A stretch of DNA of 64,000 nucleotides from Microvirga vignae (GTDB lineage Bacteria > Pseudomonadota > Alphaproteobacteria > Rhizobiales > Beijerinckiaceae). The translations under genes were made by a program, and so were the position numbers. Below the pieces are notes generated by a model. That model searched no databases. It saw only the letters and a list, made by a program, of their open reading frames with translations, and was not told where the DNA came from. Shown one piece after another: positions 55,828 through 64,000 of the stretch. Location: NCBI RefSeq assembly GCF_001017175.1, contig NZ_LCYG01000045.1, forward strand, positions 1-64,000. Direction: 5' to 3'. Every line of letters begins with the position of its first letter. The first letter of the stretch is position 1.

Positions 55828-57644
55828 GCCGATGCCTCTTTTACGATGATGCCCTTCCAGGGTTCGAGCTGCACGCTTCCATGGACGGGTAGAGCGTCTG
55901 CATTTGACCAGAGCACCTGAGCGCTGTTTCCGACGTCAATCGGCATAGGCCGATCTCCGAAGTTCGCGAGAAGGCGGAGTTCTGCGCCTGCGAATGCCCA
56001 AGTTACATCAAGCATGTTTTCTGATGAGATCGTGTAGCGAGAGCCACGATATTCGCTTCTGAGCAGCGGAAGGACCGCGTCTTTCCGTAGCTGCAGCAGG
56101 CGCTTTGTCTCCAAAAGGGCTTCCCGATGCGGAGAACGCTTGAGCTCCCCCCAGTCAATCCTGGAGCACTCGAAAGTCGCATCCTCCGTCGGATCAGGAA
56201 TGCTCTGTGCTGTGTCAGGATCGGAGAACGCTTTGAAGTGCTTGAACTCTCCCCGGCGTCCCTCGCGCACGGCCTTGGCGAGATCGGGCTCTGAATCGAA
56301 GTCGACGAAGAACTGGAATGGGGCTGATGCTGACCATTCCTCGCCCATGAAGATCAGCGGAATGTGAGGGGAGAGAAGAAAGATGGCCTGCGCCAGCGCA
56401 AGGCGATCCTGGGGAATGAGATGGGAGAGGCGCTCCCCGAAAGCACGGTTGCCGACCTGATCATGATTCTGAAGAAAGGACACGAAAGCTGTCGGCGGCA
56501 GATGAGCGGAGGGTTCCCCGCGGATGACGCCCGGCTTATGAGCCGATGGATCACCCTGATAGGCAAAGCCCTCGGCGAGCGCGCGGCCGAGACGTTTGAG
56601 AGGCTCGTCCGCATAATCCTGATAGTAACCTTCGTTCTCCCTGGTCAGTAAGGCATGCCAGGAATTGTGGATGTCATCTGCCCATTGCGCTGTGTGGAGG
56701 CGAGGGCTTCTGTCGGGGTGCCGCTCGAGCCATTGCGCCTGGTTGGCCTCGTTCTCCAGTACGAGATGGATGTGGCGGTCCGGAATAGCCTGACGGATAC
56801 GTGTGGCAAGCTCCTCAAGAAAGTGCGGCTTGCTGTCATCGACGATAGCATGAACTGCGTCGAAGCGGAGCCCGTCGAAATGATACTCCTCCAGCCAGTA
56901 GAGGGCGTTATGAATAAAGAAGTCGCGCACGATGGGGCTGCCTTCGCCGTCCACATTAATGCCGGCCCCCCAAGGCGTCGGGTGCCGTTCCGTGAAGAAG
57001 GATTTGGCATAGGCGTGGAGGTAATTCCCGGATGGGCCGAAGTGATTGTAGACGACGTCGAGGAACATCATCAGGCCAAGCTCGTGCGCATGGTCGATGA
57101 GCCGCTTCAAGTCTTCAGGGCTACCATAGGTAGCATCTGGGGCGTAGGGAAGGGTGCCGTCATAGCCCCAGTTCCGGCGGCCAGGAAATTCGGCAACCGG
57201 CATCAACTCGATAGCCGTGATGCCCAGATCTCGCAGCGCATCGAGTTTTTTCATGAGGCCTGCATAAGTGCCTTCGGGCGTTGCCGTGCCCACATGCACT
57301 TCATAGAGGACGGTCTCTTCCCAAGGCCGTCCGTTCCAAAAGGCGTCGGACCATTCATAGGAGCGTGGATCGACAACAAGGCTCAACCCATGCACGTCGT
57401 CTGGCTGGAAGCGAGAGGCGGGATCCGGCACCAAAAAATTTCCATCGATCCTGTAGCCATAACGGCTGCCTGCCTGAGCATTGGATGAAACGAGGCGATG
57501 CCAGCCGTCCTCGTGGATTTCCATAGCCTGATCTGTCCCGTCAAGCACAAGCTTCACCTCACCTGCGGTGGGTGCCCAGAGGGCAAAGCGAACACCGTCT
57601 GTCGTGACCTCTGCCCCAAAAGGCATCCGGTGAATACGCTGCAT
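55824..57644 (-). CDS. treZ: Malto-oligosyltrehalose trehalohydrolase
   Basis: 606 aa. N-terminal CBM48-like domain (about 10-90: FALWAPTAGEVKLVL), GH13 barrel with FDGLRFDAVHAIVDDS (nucleophile Asp), LVLENEANQA (acid Glu) and SFLQNHDQVGNRA (Asp). The GRRNWGYDGTLPYAPDATYG block is typical of TreZ. It releases trehalose from maltooligosyl trehalose made by the TreY half of the next gene. EcfG-type promoter at 57674-57698. Confidence 0.95.
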   Translation of the reverse strand: MQRIHRMPFGAEVTTDGVRFALWAPTAGEVKLVLDGTDQAMEIHEDGWHRLVSSNAQAGSRYGYRIDGNFLVPDPASRFQPDDVHGLSLVVDPRSYEWSDAFWNGRPWEETVLYEVHVGTATPEGTYAGLMKKLDALRDLGITAIELMPVAEFPGRRNWGYDGTLPYAPDATYGSPEDLKRLIDHAHELGLMMFLDVVYNHFGPSGNYLHAYAKSFFTERHPTPWGAGINVDGEGSPIVRDFFIHNALYWLEEYHFDGLRFDAVHAIVDDSKPHFLEELATRIRQAIPDRHIHLVLENEANQAQWLERHPDRSPRLHTAQWADDIHNSWHALLTRENEGYYQDYADEPLKRLGRALAEGFAYQGDPSAHKPGVIRGEPSAHLPPTAFVSFLQNHDQVGNRAFGERLSHLIPQDRLALAQAIFLLSPHIPLIFMGEEWSASAPFQFFVDFDSEPDLAKAVREGRRGEFKHFKAFSDPDTAQSIPDPTEDATFECSRIDWGELKRSPHREALLETKRLLQLRKDAVLPLLRSEYRGSRYTISSENMLDVTWAFAGAELRLLANFGDRPMPIDVGNSAQVLWSNADALPVHGSVQLEPWKGIIVKEASA

Positions 57645-57673
57645 GGGCTCTCCAAATAATCAGGGCACTTGCG

Positions 57674-57698
57674 AACGAGCTTCGCTGTGCAATGTTCC
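57674..57698 (-). promoter_or_regulatory. EcfG-type promoter of treZ-malQ/treY
   Basis: On the minus strand GGAAC (57698-57694), 16-nt spacer, CGTT (57677-57674): exact consensus, 30 nt upstream of the treZ ATG. Confidence 0.75.
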
Positions 57699-57832
57699 CG
57701 AGTCTCGAAAAATTACAGCTAAGGTTGCGGGAGACATCTCCACAATGTGAAATGCTCAACGAGCATAGGTTCCACAAACCCTGCGACAAAATCGACACGC
57801 TCGGAGTAGCTAAAAATAATCAAAATTTTCGT

Positions 57833-57857
57833 GGAACTATTTTGCAGGAAGAGCGTT
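57833..57857 (+). promoter_or_regulatory. EcfG-type promoter of the second glycogen synthase
   Basis: GGAAC (57833-57837), 16-nt spacer, CGTT (57854-57857): exact consensus, 58 nt upstream of ATG 57916. The surrounding 57700-57840 region is AT-rich compared with the rest of the window. Confidence 0.75.
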
Positions 57858-57915
57858 AGAACCGCGACCTGCTTTGGGCGCGAGGGGTCACCGGGGAGCG
57901 CGCCCTCGTGATAAC

Positions 57916-59445
57916 ATGTTGGAAATAATTCAACCGGAAGCTGGTGCGGCTTCCGCGACGATGGCACATGCTGAGCTGCATCATGATCGTCCGCCTTCGA
58001 TTTCTGTAACGCGTAGACAATCCATTCTTTTCGTCACGTCCGAGATAGCCGACTACGTAAAGGCGGGTGGTCTCGGGGAAGTGTCAGCCGCTTTGCCACG
58101 GGCGCTGCGGCACCACTACGATGTCCGCATTCTGATACCAGGATACCGTCAGGTTCTCTCGCAAATCGGTTCGGTCGAGGAGATTGCGCGGCTGCCAGCC
58201 TCTTTCGGTATTCCGGCATGTGGCCTTGGCCGTGGGATGACGAAGGACGGGTTGACCGTCTATGTCCTCCTGTGCCCCGAATTGTATGAACGTGACGGTT
58301 CTCCCTATGTCGATCCTTTCGGTGTGGACTGGAGCGACAACGATATCCGGTTTGCGCGTCTTGGCCTGGCAGCTGCCGATATCGCTTGCGGCAACGGCGA
58401 TCCTCTATGGCGCGCAGACCTTCTGCATCTCAACGATTGGCCATCTGGCTTAGGAGCTGCATACCTCGCTTGGCGCGGAGAGCATATCCCGACCATTCTC
58501 ACTATTCACAATCTTGCCTATCAGGGTATCTTCGAGCGCGATCGGCTATCGAGCCTCGGCATTCCGGATGCCGCTTTTCACATTAATGGTGTGGAGTTTT
58601 ATGGAAAACTGTCTTTCCTGAAGGCTGGAATTTTCTATGCGTCTCATATTACGACCGTGAGCTCGACCTACGCCCAGGAGATTACCCGACCTGAGTTCGG
58701 CTGCGGCCTCGATGGCCTCTTAAGAACGCGCGCGAGACAAGGTCGCCTTGATGGCATTATCAATGGTATCGATCCGAGCTGGGATCCCGCCAAGGATCCT
58801 TATCTGGTGAGTCGCTTCTCGGCAGAGAATTTCCGGGGCAAGCGCGCTAATGCCAACAATGTGCGCAGGAGCTTCGGGCTTGATCTCTCCAATGGCCCGC
58901 TTTTCGCTGTTGTCTCCCGTCTCGTTCATCAGAAGGGTGTGGATCTCGCGATTTCTGCGGCCGAAACCATCGTCTCACAAGGCGGTCAGATTGCCGTCAT
59001 CGGTCAGGGCGAGCCCCGTTTCGAAGCAGAGCTCCACGCTCTCGCTCAACGCCATCCGGGCTCGGTGGGCGTGAAGATCGGTTATGACGAGGGTGATGCG
59101 CGCCGCATGTATGCAGGCAGCGATTTCCTTCTCATGCCGTCGCGGTTCGAGCCTTGCGGATTGAGCCAGATGTATGCTCAGCGTTTCGGATCGTTGCCGA
59201 TTGCCCATAAAACGGGCGGCTTGGCTGACACCATTGAAGATGGCGTGAATGGGTTTCTTTTCGGAGCGCCCTGTGTCCATCGGTTCACGGATGCGATCAG
59301 GCGAGGACTTGAAACCTTCCGTTCACGGCAGCGCCTCTCAGCGATGCGTCGCGCTGCGATGAACAGACCTCATGGCTGGGACCGCTCCGCCTCTAAATAT
59401 AGGCAAGTCTACGAGCGGGCCTGTCAAACGGCAGCATACGTCTAA
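57916..59445 (+). CDS. glgA: Glycogen synthase, second divergent copy
   Basis: 509 aa from ATG 57916, with a roughly 40-residue N-terminal extension absent from the first copy. GT5 motifs are intact: KAGGLGEVSAALP, HLNDWPSGLGAAYL, TIHNLAYQGIF, SRLVHQKGVDL and [18 protein letters not shown]. Its KAGGLGE loop replaces the KTGGLAD of the glgC-linked copy, so the two are clearly separate lineages. It sits divergently from treZ-malQ/treY with an EcfG-type promoter, suggesting a stress-specific glucan synthase that supplies substrate for trehalose formation. Confidence 0.92.
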   Translation: MLEIIQPEAGAASATMAHAELHHDRPPSISVTRRQSILFVTSEIADYVKAGGLGEVSAALPRALRHHYDVRILIPGYRQVLSQIGSVEEIARLPASFGIPACGLGRGMTKDGLTVYVLLCPELYERDGSPYVDPFGVDWSDNDIRFARLGLAAADIACGNGDPLWRADLLHLNDWPSGLGAAYLAWRGEHIPTILTIHNLAYQGIFERDRLSSLGIPDAAFHINGVEFYGKLSFLKAGIFYASHITTVSSTYAQEITRPEFGCGLDGLLRTRARQGRLDGIINGIDPSWDPAKDPYLVSRFSAENFRGKRANANNVRRSFGLDLSNGPLFAVVSRLVHQKGVDLAISAAETIVSQGGQIAVIGQGEPRFEAELHALAQRHPGSVGVKIGYDEGDARRMYAGSDFLLMPSRFEPCGLSQMYAQRFGSLPIAHKTGGLADTIEDGVNGFLFGAPCVHRFTDAIRRGLETFRSRQRLSAMRRAAMNRPHGWDRSASKYRQVYERACQTAAYV

Positions 59446-59471
59446 GACCACTCCACAACGGACGACAAGGC

Positions 59472-59502
59472 GGGTGAATGGTTGCCGCTCACCCACTTTT
59501 TC
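59472..59502 (+). terminator. Intrinsic terminator after the second glycogen synthase
   Basis: GGGTGA (59472-59477) pairs with TCACCC (59489-59494), followed by ACTTTTTC. It lies 27 nt past the stop at 59445. Confidence 0.65.
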
Positions 59503-59639
59503 CGCGCAGGCGAGCTGAAAGACAGTTGCAGCCTCATTGCTCGAACCTCTGCCGCTTTTTCAATCAGCGTGCTCAATCCTCGTCCTAGGGAAGGGGGCCT
59601 CGAACCCTTGAAAGGCCAGGCCCGCCTTAAAGCTCATAT

Positions 59640-59655
59640 TGGCATGGTTATTGCC
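59640..59655 (+). promoter_or_regulatory. Sigma-54 (-24/-12) promoter of the urt operon
   Basis: TGGCATGGTTATTGCC matches TGGCAC-N5-TTGCW with changes only at the sixth and last positions; the GG and GC dinucleotides are correctly spaced. It is 48 nt upstream of the urtA ATG. Fits NtrC/RpoN control of urea uptake; clear NtrC sites were not seen. Confidence 0.7.
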
Positions 59656-59702
59656 TGTGATCCCGTGCTGCACCTCAAACAGGGCAGGCGAGGGAGAGGA
59701 CC

Positions 59703-60992
59703 ATGTCGATGTTGAAGATGACACGTAGATGCCTGATCGCGCTGGCTTCGGCCGCATTGGTTTCAGGCGCGATGGCGGGGGCCGCACAGGCACAGGAAAC
59801 GATCAAGGTTGGCATTCTTCATTCCTTGTCGGGCACCATGGCGATCAGCGAGACCACGCTGAAGGATGTCATGCTGATGCTCGTCGAAGAGCAGAACAAG
59901 AAAGGTGGCCTGTTGGGCAAGAAGCTCGAAGCCGTGGTGGTCGACCCTGCTTCCGACTGGCCCCTTTTCGCCGAGAAAGCCCGTCAGTTGATCAGCCAGG
60001 ACAAGGTTGCCGCCGTTTTCGGCTGCTGGACTTCCGTGTCGCGCAAGTCCGTTCTGCCGGTCTTCAAGGAACTCAACAGCATTCTGTTCTATCCCGTTCA
60101 ATATGAAGGCGAGGAGAGCGAACGCAACGTGTTCTACACTGGCGCTGCCCCGAACCAGCAGGCCATCCCGGCCGTTGATTACCTCGCCAAGGAAGAGAAG
60201 GTGGAGCGGTGGGTGCTCGCCGGTACCGACTATGTCTATCCACGAACCACGAATAAGATCCTTGAGGCTTATCTGAAGTCCAAAGGCGTCAAGTCTGAGG
60301 ATATCCTGATCAACTACACGCCGTTCGGTCACTCCGACTGGCAGACGATCGTCGCGGACATCAAGAAGTTCGGCTCGGCAGGTAAGAAGACGGCCGTGGT
60401 TTCCACTATCAACGGCGATGCCAACGTGCCCTTCTATAAGGAACTCGCCAACCAGGGCATCAAGGCCACGGATATCCCCGTAGTTGCTTTCTCAGTCGGT
60501 GAGGAAGAGCTCGCCGGCATCGACGCGAAACCTCTCGTCGGCCACTTGGCCGCGTGGAATTACTTCCAGTCGGTCGATACGCCTGAGAACAAGGCCTTCA
60601 TCGAGAAGTGGAGGGCCTTCACCAAGAACGAGAAGCGCGTCAGCAACGATCCCATGGAAGCTCATGTGATCGGCTTCAACATGTGGGTGAAGGCCGTTGA
60701 GAAGGCTGGCACGACCGATCCGGACAAGGTGATCGATGCTATCGTGGGCGTGCAGGTTCCGAACCTGACTGGCGGCGTATCCGAGATGCTGCCGAACCAC
60801 CACGTCACGAAACCGGTTCTCATCGGCGAGATCAAGGAAGACGGACAGTTTGAAACCGTATCGCAGACGGATTCACTTGTGCCTGGAGAAGCTTGGTCGA
60901 AGTATCTCGAAGGATCGAGGGACCTGATCGCCGATTGGAAGACTCTCAAGTGCGGCAACTACAACACCGTCACCAAGAAGTGCGGCGCCTAA
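59703..60992 (+). CDS. urtA: Urea ABC transporter substrate-binding protein
   Basis: 429 aa. Signal peptide with cleavage after AAQA (about residue 30), then a type I periplasmic-binding fold: TIKVGILHSLSGTMAISE, GGLLGKKLEAVVVDPASDWP, FGCWTSVSRKSVLPVFKE and LFYPVQYEGEE, all UrtA signatures. Captures urea (or short-chain amides) in the periplasm. First gene of urtABCD under the sigma-54 promoter, with strong ribosome site GAGGGAGAGGA. Confidence 0.94.
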   Translation: MSMLKMTRRCLIALASAALVSGAMAGAAQAQETIKVGILHSLSGTMAISETTLKDVMLMLVEEQNKKGGLLGKKLEAVVVDPASDWPLFAEKARQLISQDKVAAVFGCWTSVSRKSVLPVFKELNSILFYPVQYEGEESERNVFYTGAAPNQQAIPAVDYLAKEEKVERWVLAGTDYVYPRTTNKILEAYLKSKGVKSEDILINYTPFGHSDWQTIVADIKKFGSAGKKTAVVSTINGDANVPFYKELANQGIKATDIPVVAFSVGEEELAGIDAKPLVGHLAAWNYFQSVDTPENKAFIEKWRAFTKNEKRVSNDPMEAHVIGFNMWVKAVEKAGTTDPDKVIDAIVGVQVPNLTGGVSEMLPNHHVTKPVLIGEIKEDGQFETVSQTDSLVPGEAWSKYLEGSRDLIADWKTLKCGNYNTVTKKCGA

Positions 60993-61056
60993 CTACGTGA
61001 GCAGAGAGCGGCTGTATGGCCGCTCTCATTCCCTTCTCATTTTCAAAGTTCGCTTC

Positions 61057-62646
61057 ATGCCCAGCTTGCGCATTGTTTTGCAGGTCTTTGTTCTGCTGAT
61101 CGGTATGACTGCTAGTACCAAGGCTGGCCCCTATGAGGAGGCATTACCGAAATTTGCCGCTGATAGCTATGCGGATACGGAGACTGCCCTTTCAGCAATC
61201 GCAAACAGTGGCCACGCTCGGGCTCTAACCGTTGTCGAGGCGCTGCGGGATGGGCGTCTCCTGCTCGGGGCTGGGCAGGTCTACCTTAAAGAGGTTTCGG
61301 GCACCCTTATTGATGTGGCGACAGGACAGGCGGCAAATCCGACAGGAAACCTCAAGCCGATTCGGGTGAACAACCGCGTTCGGCGTGCCACCGAGGCGGC
61401 GTTGGGCAGCCTTACGCTGCTCAGCGCGGATCCGGCAACCCGTCTCAATGCAGCCCGCGCCGTCTTCCGCTCTCGTGATGTCGCCGCGTTATCGGCGCTT
61501 GAACGTGCCATCGCTCAGGAGAGCGATGTCCATGTGCGAGATGCGTTGGAGGGTGCACGCGCTGCGATCATCTTAAGCAAGCCCGATGCCTTGATTTCAG
61601 ACAAGAAAGCAGCCATCGAGATCCTGGAGGCGCGCGGCGACCAGCAGGCGCTTGCTCTCCTCACCACCTTGCCCTCCGATGCACCGCCAGAACTGGTCAA
61701 AGCTGCAGGCGATGCGGCCGAGGGTATTCAGACGCGCTTGGCATTCTGGAATGCACTTCAGAATGTCTGGTACGGGATTTCTCTCGGATCAGTCCTGCTT
61801 CTGGCTGCCATCGGGCTTGCCATCACCTTCGGAACCATGGGCGTGATCAACATGGCCCATGGTGAAATGGTCATGATAGGGGCCTACACGACTTTCGTGG
61901 TGCAAGAAACTATCCGTGGCTATGCACCGGGCCTCTTCGATGCCTCGCTTTTCATCGCATTGCCGCTCGCCTTCCTGGCGGCCGGGACCGTGGGCATCAT
62001 GATTGAGCGGGGGGTCATCCGATTTCTATATGGACGTCCACTCGAAACCCTGCTCGCGACATGGGGTTTATCGCTCATTCTGCAGCAGGGAGTGCGCACC
62101 ATTTTCGGTCCGACCAACCGTGAAGTCGGTACGCCAGCCTGGATGAGCGGGGCCTTGGAGGTTAGTGGTTTGAGCCTAACCTACAACCGCATCGCTATCG
62201 TGATCTTCGCCTTCTCGGTCTTTGCCGTTCTTCTCCTCGTCATGCGCTATACATCGCTCGGCCTTTATGTCCGGGCCGTCACGCAGAACCGGCGCATGGC
62301 GGCATCCATGGGGATCCGAACCAACCGCATCGATGCGTTGGCCTTTGGGCTTGGCTCGGGCGTGGCCGGTATCGCCGGTGTTGCCCTGTCGCAGATCGAC
62401 AATGTCAGCCCCAATCTGGGACAAGGATACATCATCGACAGCTTCATGGTTGTCGTGTTCGGCGGCGTCGGAAATCTCTGGGGCACTCTGGTCGGCGCGA
62501 TGACTCTTGGTGCCGCGAACAAGATGCTAGAGCCTTATGCAGGCGCTGTCCTCGGCAAGATCGTGATCCTCATCGCAATCATCCTTTTCATCCAGAGACG
62601 ACCGCGCGGATTGTTTGCGCTGAAGGGCAGGGCGGTGGAAGCATGA
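61057..62646 (+). CDS. urtB: Urea ABC transporter permease UrtB
   Basis: About 529 aa from ATG 61057 (GTG at 60997 is possible). It has a signal-like N-terminus, a soluble domain (about 25-230) with helical repeats (LSADPATRLNAARAVFRSRD, DVHVRDALEGARAAI), then a LivH-type permease (about 235-529; GLAITFGTMGVINMAHGEMVMIGAYTTF). The long N-terminal domain distinguishes UrtB from LivH. Confidence 0.93.
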   Translation: MPSLRIVLQVFVLLIGMTASTKAGPYEEALPKFAADSYADTETALSAIANSGHARALTVVEALRDGRLLLGAGQVYLKEVSGTLIDVATGQAANPTGNLKPIRVNNRVRRATEAALGSLTLLSADPATRLNAARAVFRSRDVAALSALERAIAQESDVHVRDALEGARAAIILSKPDALISDKKAAIEILEARGDQQALALLTTLPSDAPPELVKAAGDAAEGIQTRLAFWNALQNVWYGISLGSVLLLAAIGLAITFGTMGVINMAHGEMVMIGAYTTFVVQETIRGYAPGLFDASLFIALPLAFLAAGTVGIMIERGVIRFLYGRPLETLLATWGLSLILQQGVRTIFGPTNREVGTPAWMSGALEVSGLSLTYNRIAIVIFAFSVFAVLLLVMRYTSLGLYVRAVTQNRRMAASMGIRTNRIDALAFGLGSGVAGIAGVALSQIDNVSPNLGQGYIIDSFMVVVFGGVGNLWGTLVGAMTLGAANKMLEPYAGAVLGKIVILIAIILFIQRRPRGLFALKGRAVEA

Positions 62647-63785
62647 CGACTCAATCCGTGCTCGATAAGCAGTCGATCGTCGTCTTGTCTCTCCTGGCTG
62701 CGGTGGCTGTTCTGGTGCCGGTCCTGAACGGATTGGCTGTCCCCGGGTCGGCTCTGCATCTCTCCGATCACCTTGTTCCCCTACTTGGAAAATATATCTG
62801 CTTTGCCCTTCTGGCGCTTTCTGTTGACCTGATCTGGGGCTATTGCGGTATACTTTCACTGGGGCACGGCGCCTTCTTCGCGCTCGGCGGATATGCCATG
62901 GGCATGTACCTCATGCGCCAGATCGGACCTCGCGGCGTTTATGCTCATCCTGTCCTGCCAGATTTCATGGTTTTCCTGAACTGGAAGGACCTTCCCTGGT
63001 TCTGGTACGGCTTTGACGTCTTTCCGTTCGCGATGCTCATGGTATTGCTGGTTCCTGGCATTCTCGCCTTCATCTTTGGCTGGCTCGCCTTCCGCTCTCG
63101 CGTAACAGGCGTCTATCTCTCCATCATCACGCAAGCAATGACCTATGCGCTGATGCTAGCCTTCTTCCGCAATAACATGGGTTTCGGCGGGAACAACGGC
63201 CTAACCGACTTCAAGGATATTCTGGGCTTCCCTCTGCAATCCGCCTCGACCCGTCGTGTCCTGTTTGTGCTGTCCGTCGCTGCACTTGGGGCAGGCTATC
63301 TGCTGTGCCGATGGCTCGTCGGCTCCAAATTCGGCAAGGTACTCGTGGCAGTCCGAGATGCTGAGAGCCGAACACGGTTCTTGGGCTACAGGGTTGAGCA
63401 TTATAAGCTGGCCGTCTTCACGATCTCCGCGATGCTCGCGGGGGTAGCTGGCGCGCTCTACGTGCCACAAGTCGGCATCATCAACCCAAGCGAATTCGCT
63501 CCTGCGAACTCCATCGAACTCGTCATCTGGGTGGCGGTTGGCGGGCGTGGAACGCTAGCTGGCGCTATTCTGGGTGCACTGGTTGTGAACGCCGGCAAAA
63601 CCTGGTTCACGGGGGCACTTCCAGAATTCTGGCTATTCGCTCTGGGCGGTCTCTTCATCTTCGTCACGCTGTTCACGCCTCGCGGCATTCTTGGTGCAGG
63701 GCAGGGATTGTGGGAGAGAGCAAAGCAGATGCTTGGATCAAAGCCTTCCCGAAGCAGTTTCTCAGGCGGCGGAGTAGTACCATGA
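62643..63785 (+). CDS. urtC: Urea ABC transporter permease UrtC
   Basis: 380 aa LivM-type inner-membrane permease with about ten helices. Family motifs: DLIWGYCGILSLGHGAFFALGGYAMGMYLMRQIG, FRSRVTGVYLSIITQAMTYAL and VAVGGRGTLAGAILGA. Overlaps urtB by ATGA and is overlapped by urtD in the same way. Confidence 0.94.
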   Translation: MTTQSVLDKQSIVVLSLLAAVAVLVPVLNGLAVPGSALHLSDHLVPLLGKYICFALLALSVDLIWGYCGILSLGHGAFFALGGYAMGMYLMRQIGPRGVYAHPVLPDFMVFLNWKDLPWFWYGFDVFPFAMLMVLLVPGILAFIFGWLAFRSRVTGVYLSIITQAMTYALMLAFFRNNMGFGGNNGLTDFKDILGFPLQSASTRRVLFVLSVAALGAGYLLCRWLVGSKFGKVLVAVRDAESRTRFLGYRVEHYKLAVFTISAMLAGVAGALYVPQVGIINPSEFAPANSIELVIWVAVGGRGTLAGAILGALVVNAGKTWFTGALPEFWLFALGGLFIFVTLFTPRGILGAGQGLWERAKQMLGSKPSRSSFSGGGVVP

Positions 63786-64000
63786 GCGCCCCTGTTACGC
63801 CGACGCTTCTATATCTCGATGACATTACAGTCTCCTTCGATGGCTTTCGGGCGTTGAATTCACTTTCGCTCGCCATCGACCATGCTGAGATGCGCGCCAT
63901 CATCGGCCCCAATGGGGCGGGCAAGACGACGATGATGGATGTGATTACGGGAAAGACCAGGCCCGACCAAGGAACCGCACTCTTCGAAGGGTCTCATGAT
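63782..64000 (+). CDS. urtD: Urea ABC transporter ATP-binding protein UrtD (5' part)
   Basis: The first 73 codons are present: a strand with DITVSFDGFRALNSLSLAI, then the Walker A motif IIGPNGAGKTTMMDVITGKTRPDQG. The gene runs off the right edge, where urtD continues and urtE is expected. Starts in the ATGA overlap with urtC. Confidence 0.92.
   Translation, partial: MSAPVTPTLLYLDDITVSFDGFRALNSLSLAIDHAEMRAIIGPNGAGKTTMMDVITGKTRPDQGTALFEGSHD

Noticed and set aside
1-64000. tRNA and rRNA genes
   Set aside because: No cloverleaf-like arms with a TTC-A T-loop or rRNA signature were recognised in the gaps by eye. A covariance search was not possible here.

Overview
This window looks like chromosome of a free-living alphaproteobacterium of the order Hyphomicrobiales, most like the Microvirga/Methylobacterium/Bosea groups. 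That placement is inferred from several traits: GC-rich coding, ATGA start/stop overlaps, FixLJ/FixK wiring with TTGAT-N4-ATCAA boxes, EcfG-type GGAAC-N16/17-CGTT promoters, a urea ABC transporter and rhizobial-type glycogen genes. No phage, integron, CRISPR array, rRNA or tRNA was seen. The only mobile-element trace is a roughly 160-bp IS630 transposase fragment at the left end.

Layout. 0-6.3 kb: IS630 remnant; a reverse transsulfuration pair (cystathionine beta-synthase and gamma-lyase); a decayed luciferase-like monooxygenase; a glutathionyl-hydroquinone reductase divergent from a LysR regulator. 6.3-14.5 kb: a very large soluble hybrid histidine kinase with tandem HAMP repeats, behind an EcfG-type stress promoter and translationally coupled to a second hybrid kinase. 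14.5-29.4 kb: a DEDD-type exonuclease-like gene, then a microaerobic respiration island on the minus strand. It holds hemN, ccoNOQP (cbb3 oxidase), ccoGHIS (assembly), a CcoA-like copper importer, fixL, fixJ, a single-receiver response regulator and a fixK-like gene. Five near-perfect FNR/FixK boxes lie upstream of hemN, ccoN, ccoG, fixL and the receiver gene. hemN carries one frameshift.

29.5-35 kb: an HtrA-like protein that has lost its catalytic triad, an aldo/keto reductase, an inositol-monophosphatase-family enzyme, two uncharacterised genes (one frameshifted) and serA. 35.2-39.3 kb: acoR-type sigma-54 activator, a sigma-54 promoter, NAD aldehyde dehydrogenase and DUF779. 39.4-42.7 kb: EEP-family hydrolase, UPF0104 membrane protein and phospholipase-D-like synthase. 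43.0-59.5 kb: DUF2934 protein and a glycogen/trehalose block: glgC-glgA, glgX, glgB, a fused malQ-treY gene, treZ and a second glgA. treZ and the second glgA are divergent, and each has an exact EcfG-type promoter. 59.7 kb to the right edge: urtABC and the start of urtD behind a sigma-54 promoter.

How it fits together. Low oxygen is sensed by haem-PAS FixL, relayed by FixJ to FixK, and used to switch on the high-affinity oxidase, its copper supply and anaerobic haem synthesis. General stress (EcfG) is predicted to switch on the poly-HAMP kinase and the conversion of glycogen-type glucans into trehalose (MalQ/TreY plus TreZ). Nitrogen (NtrC/RpoN) and aldehyde/alcohol signals (AcoR/RpoN) control the urt and aldehyde dehydrogenase units.
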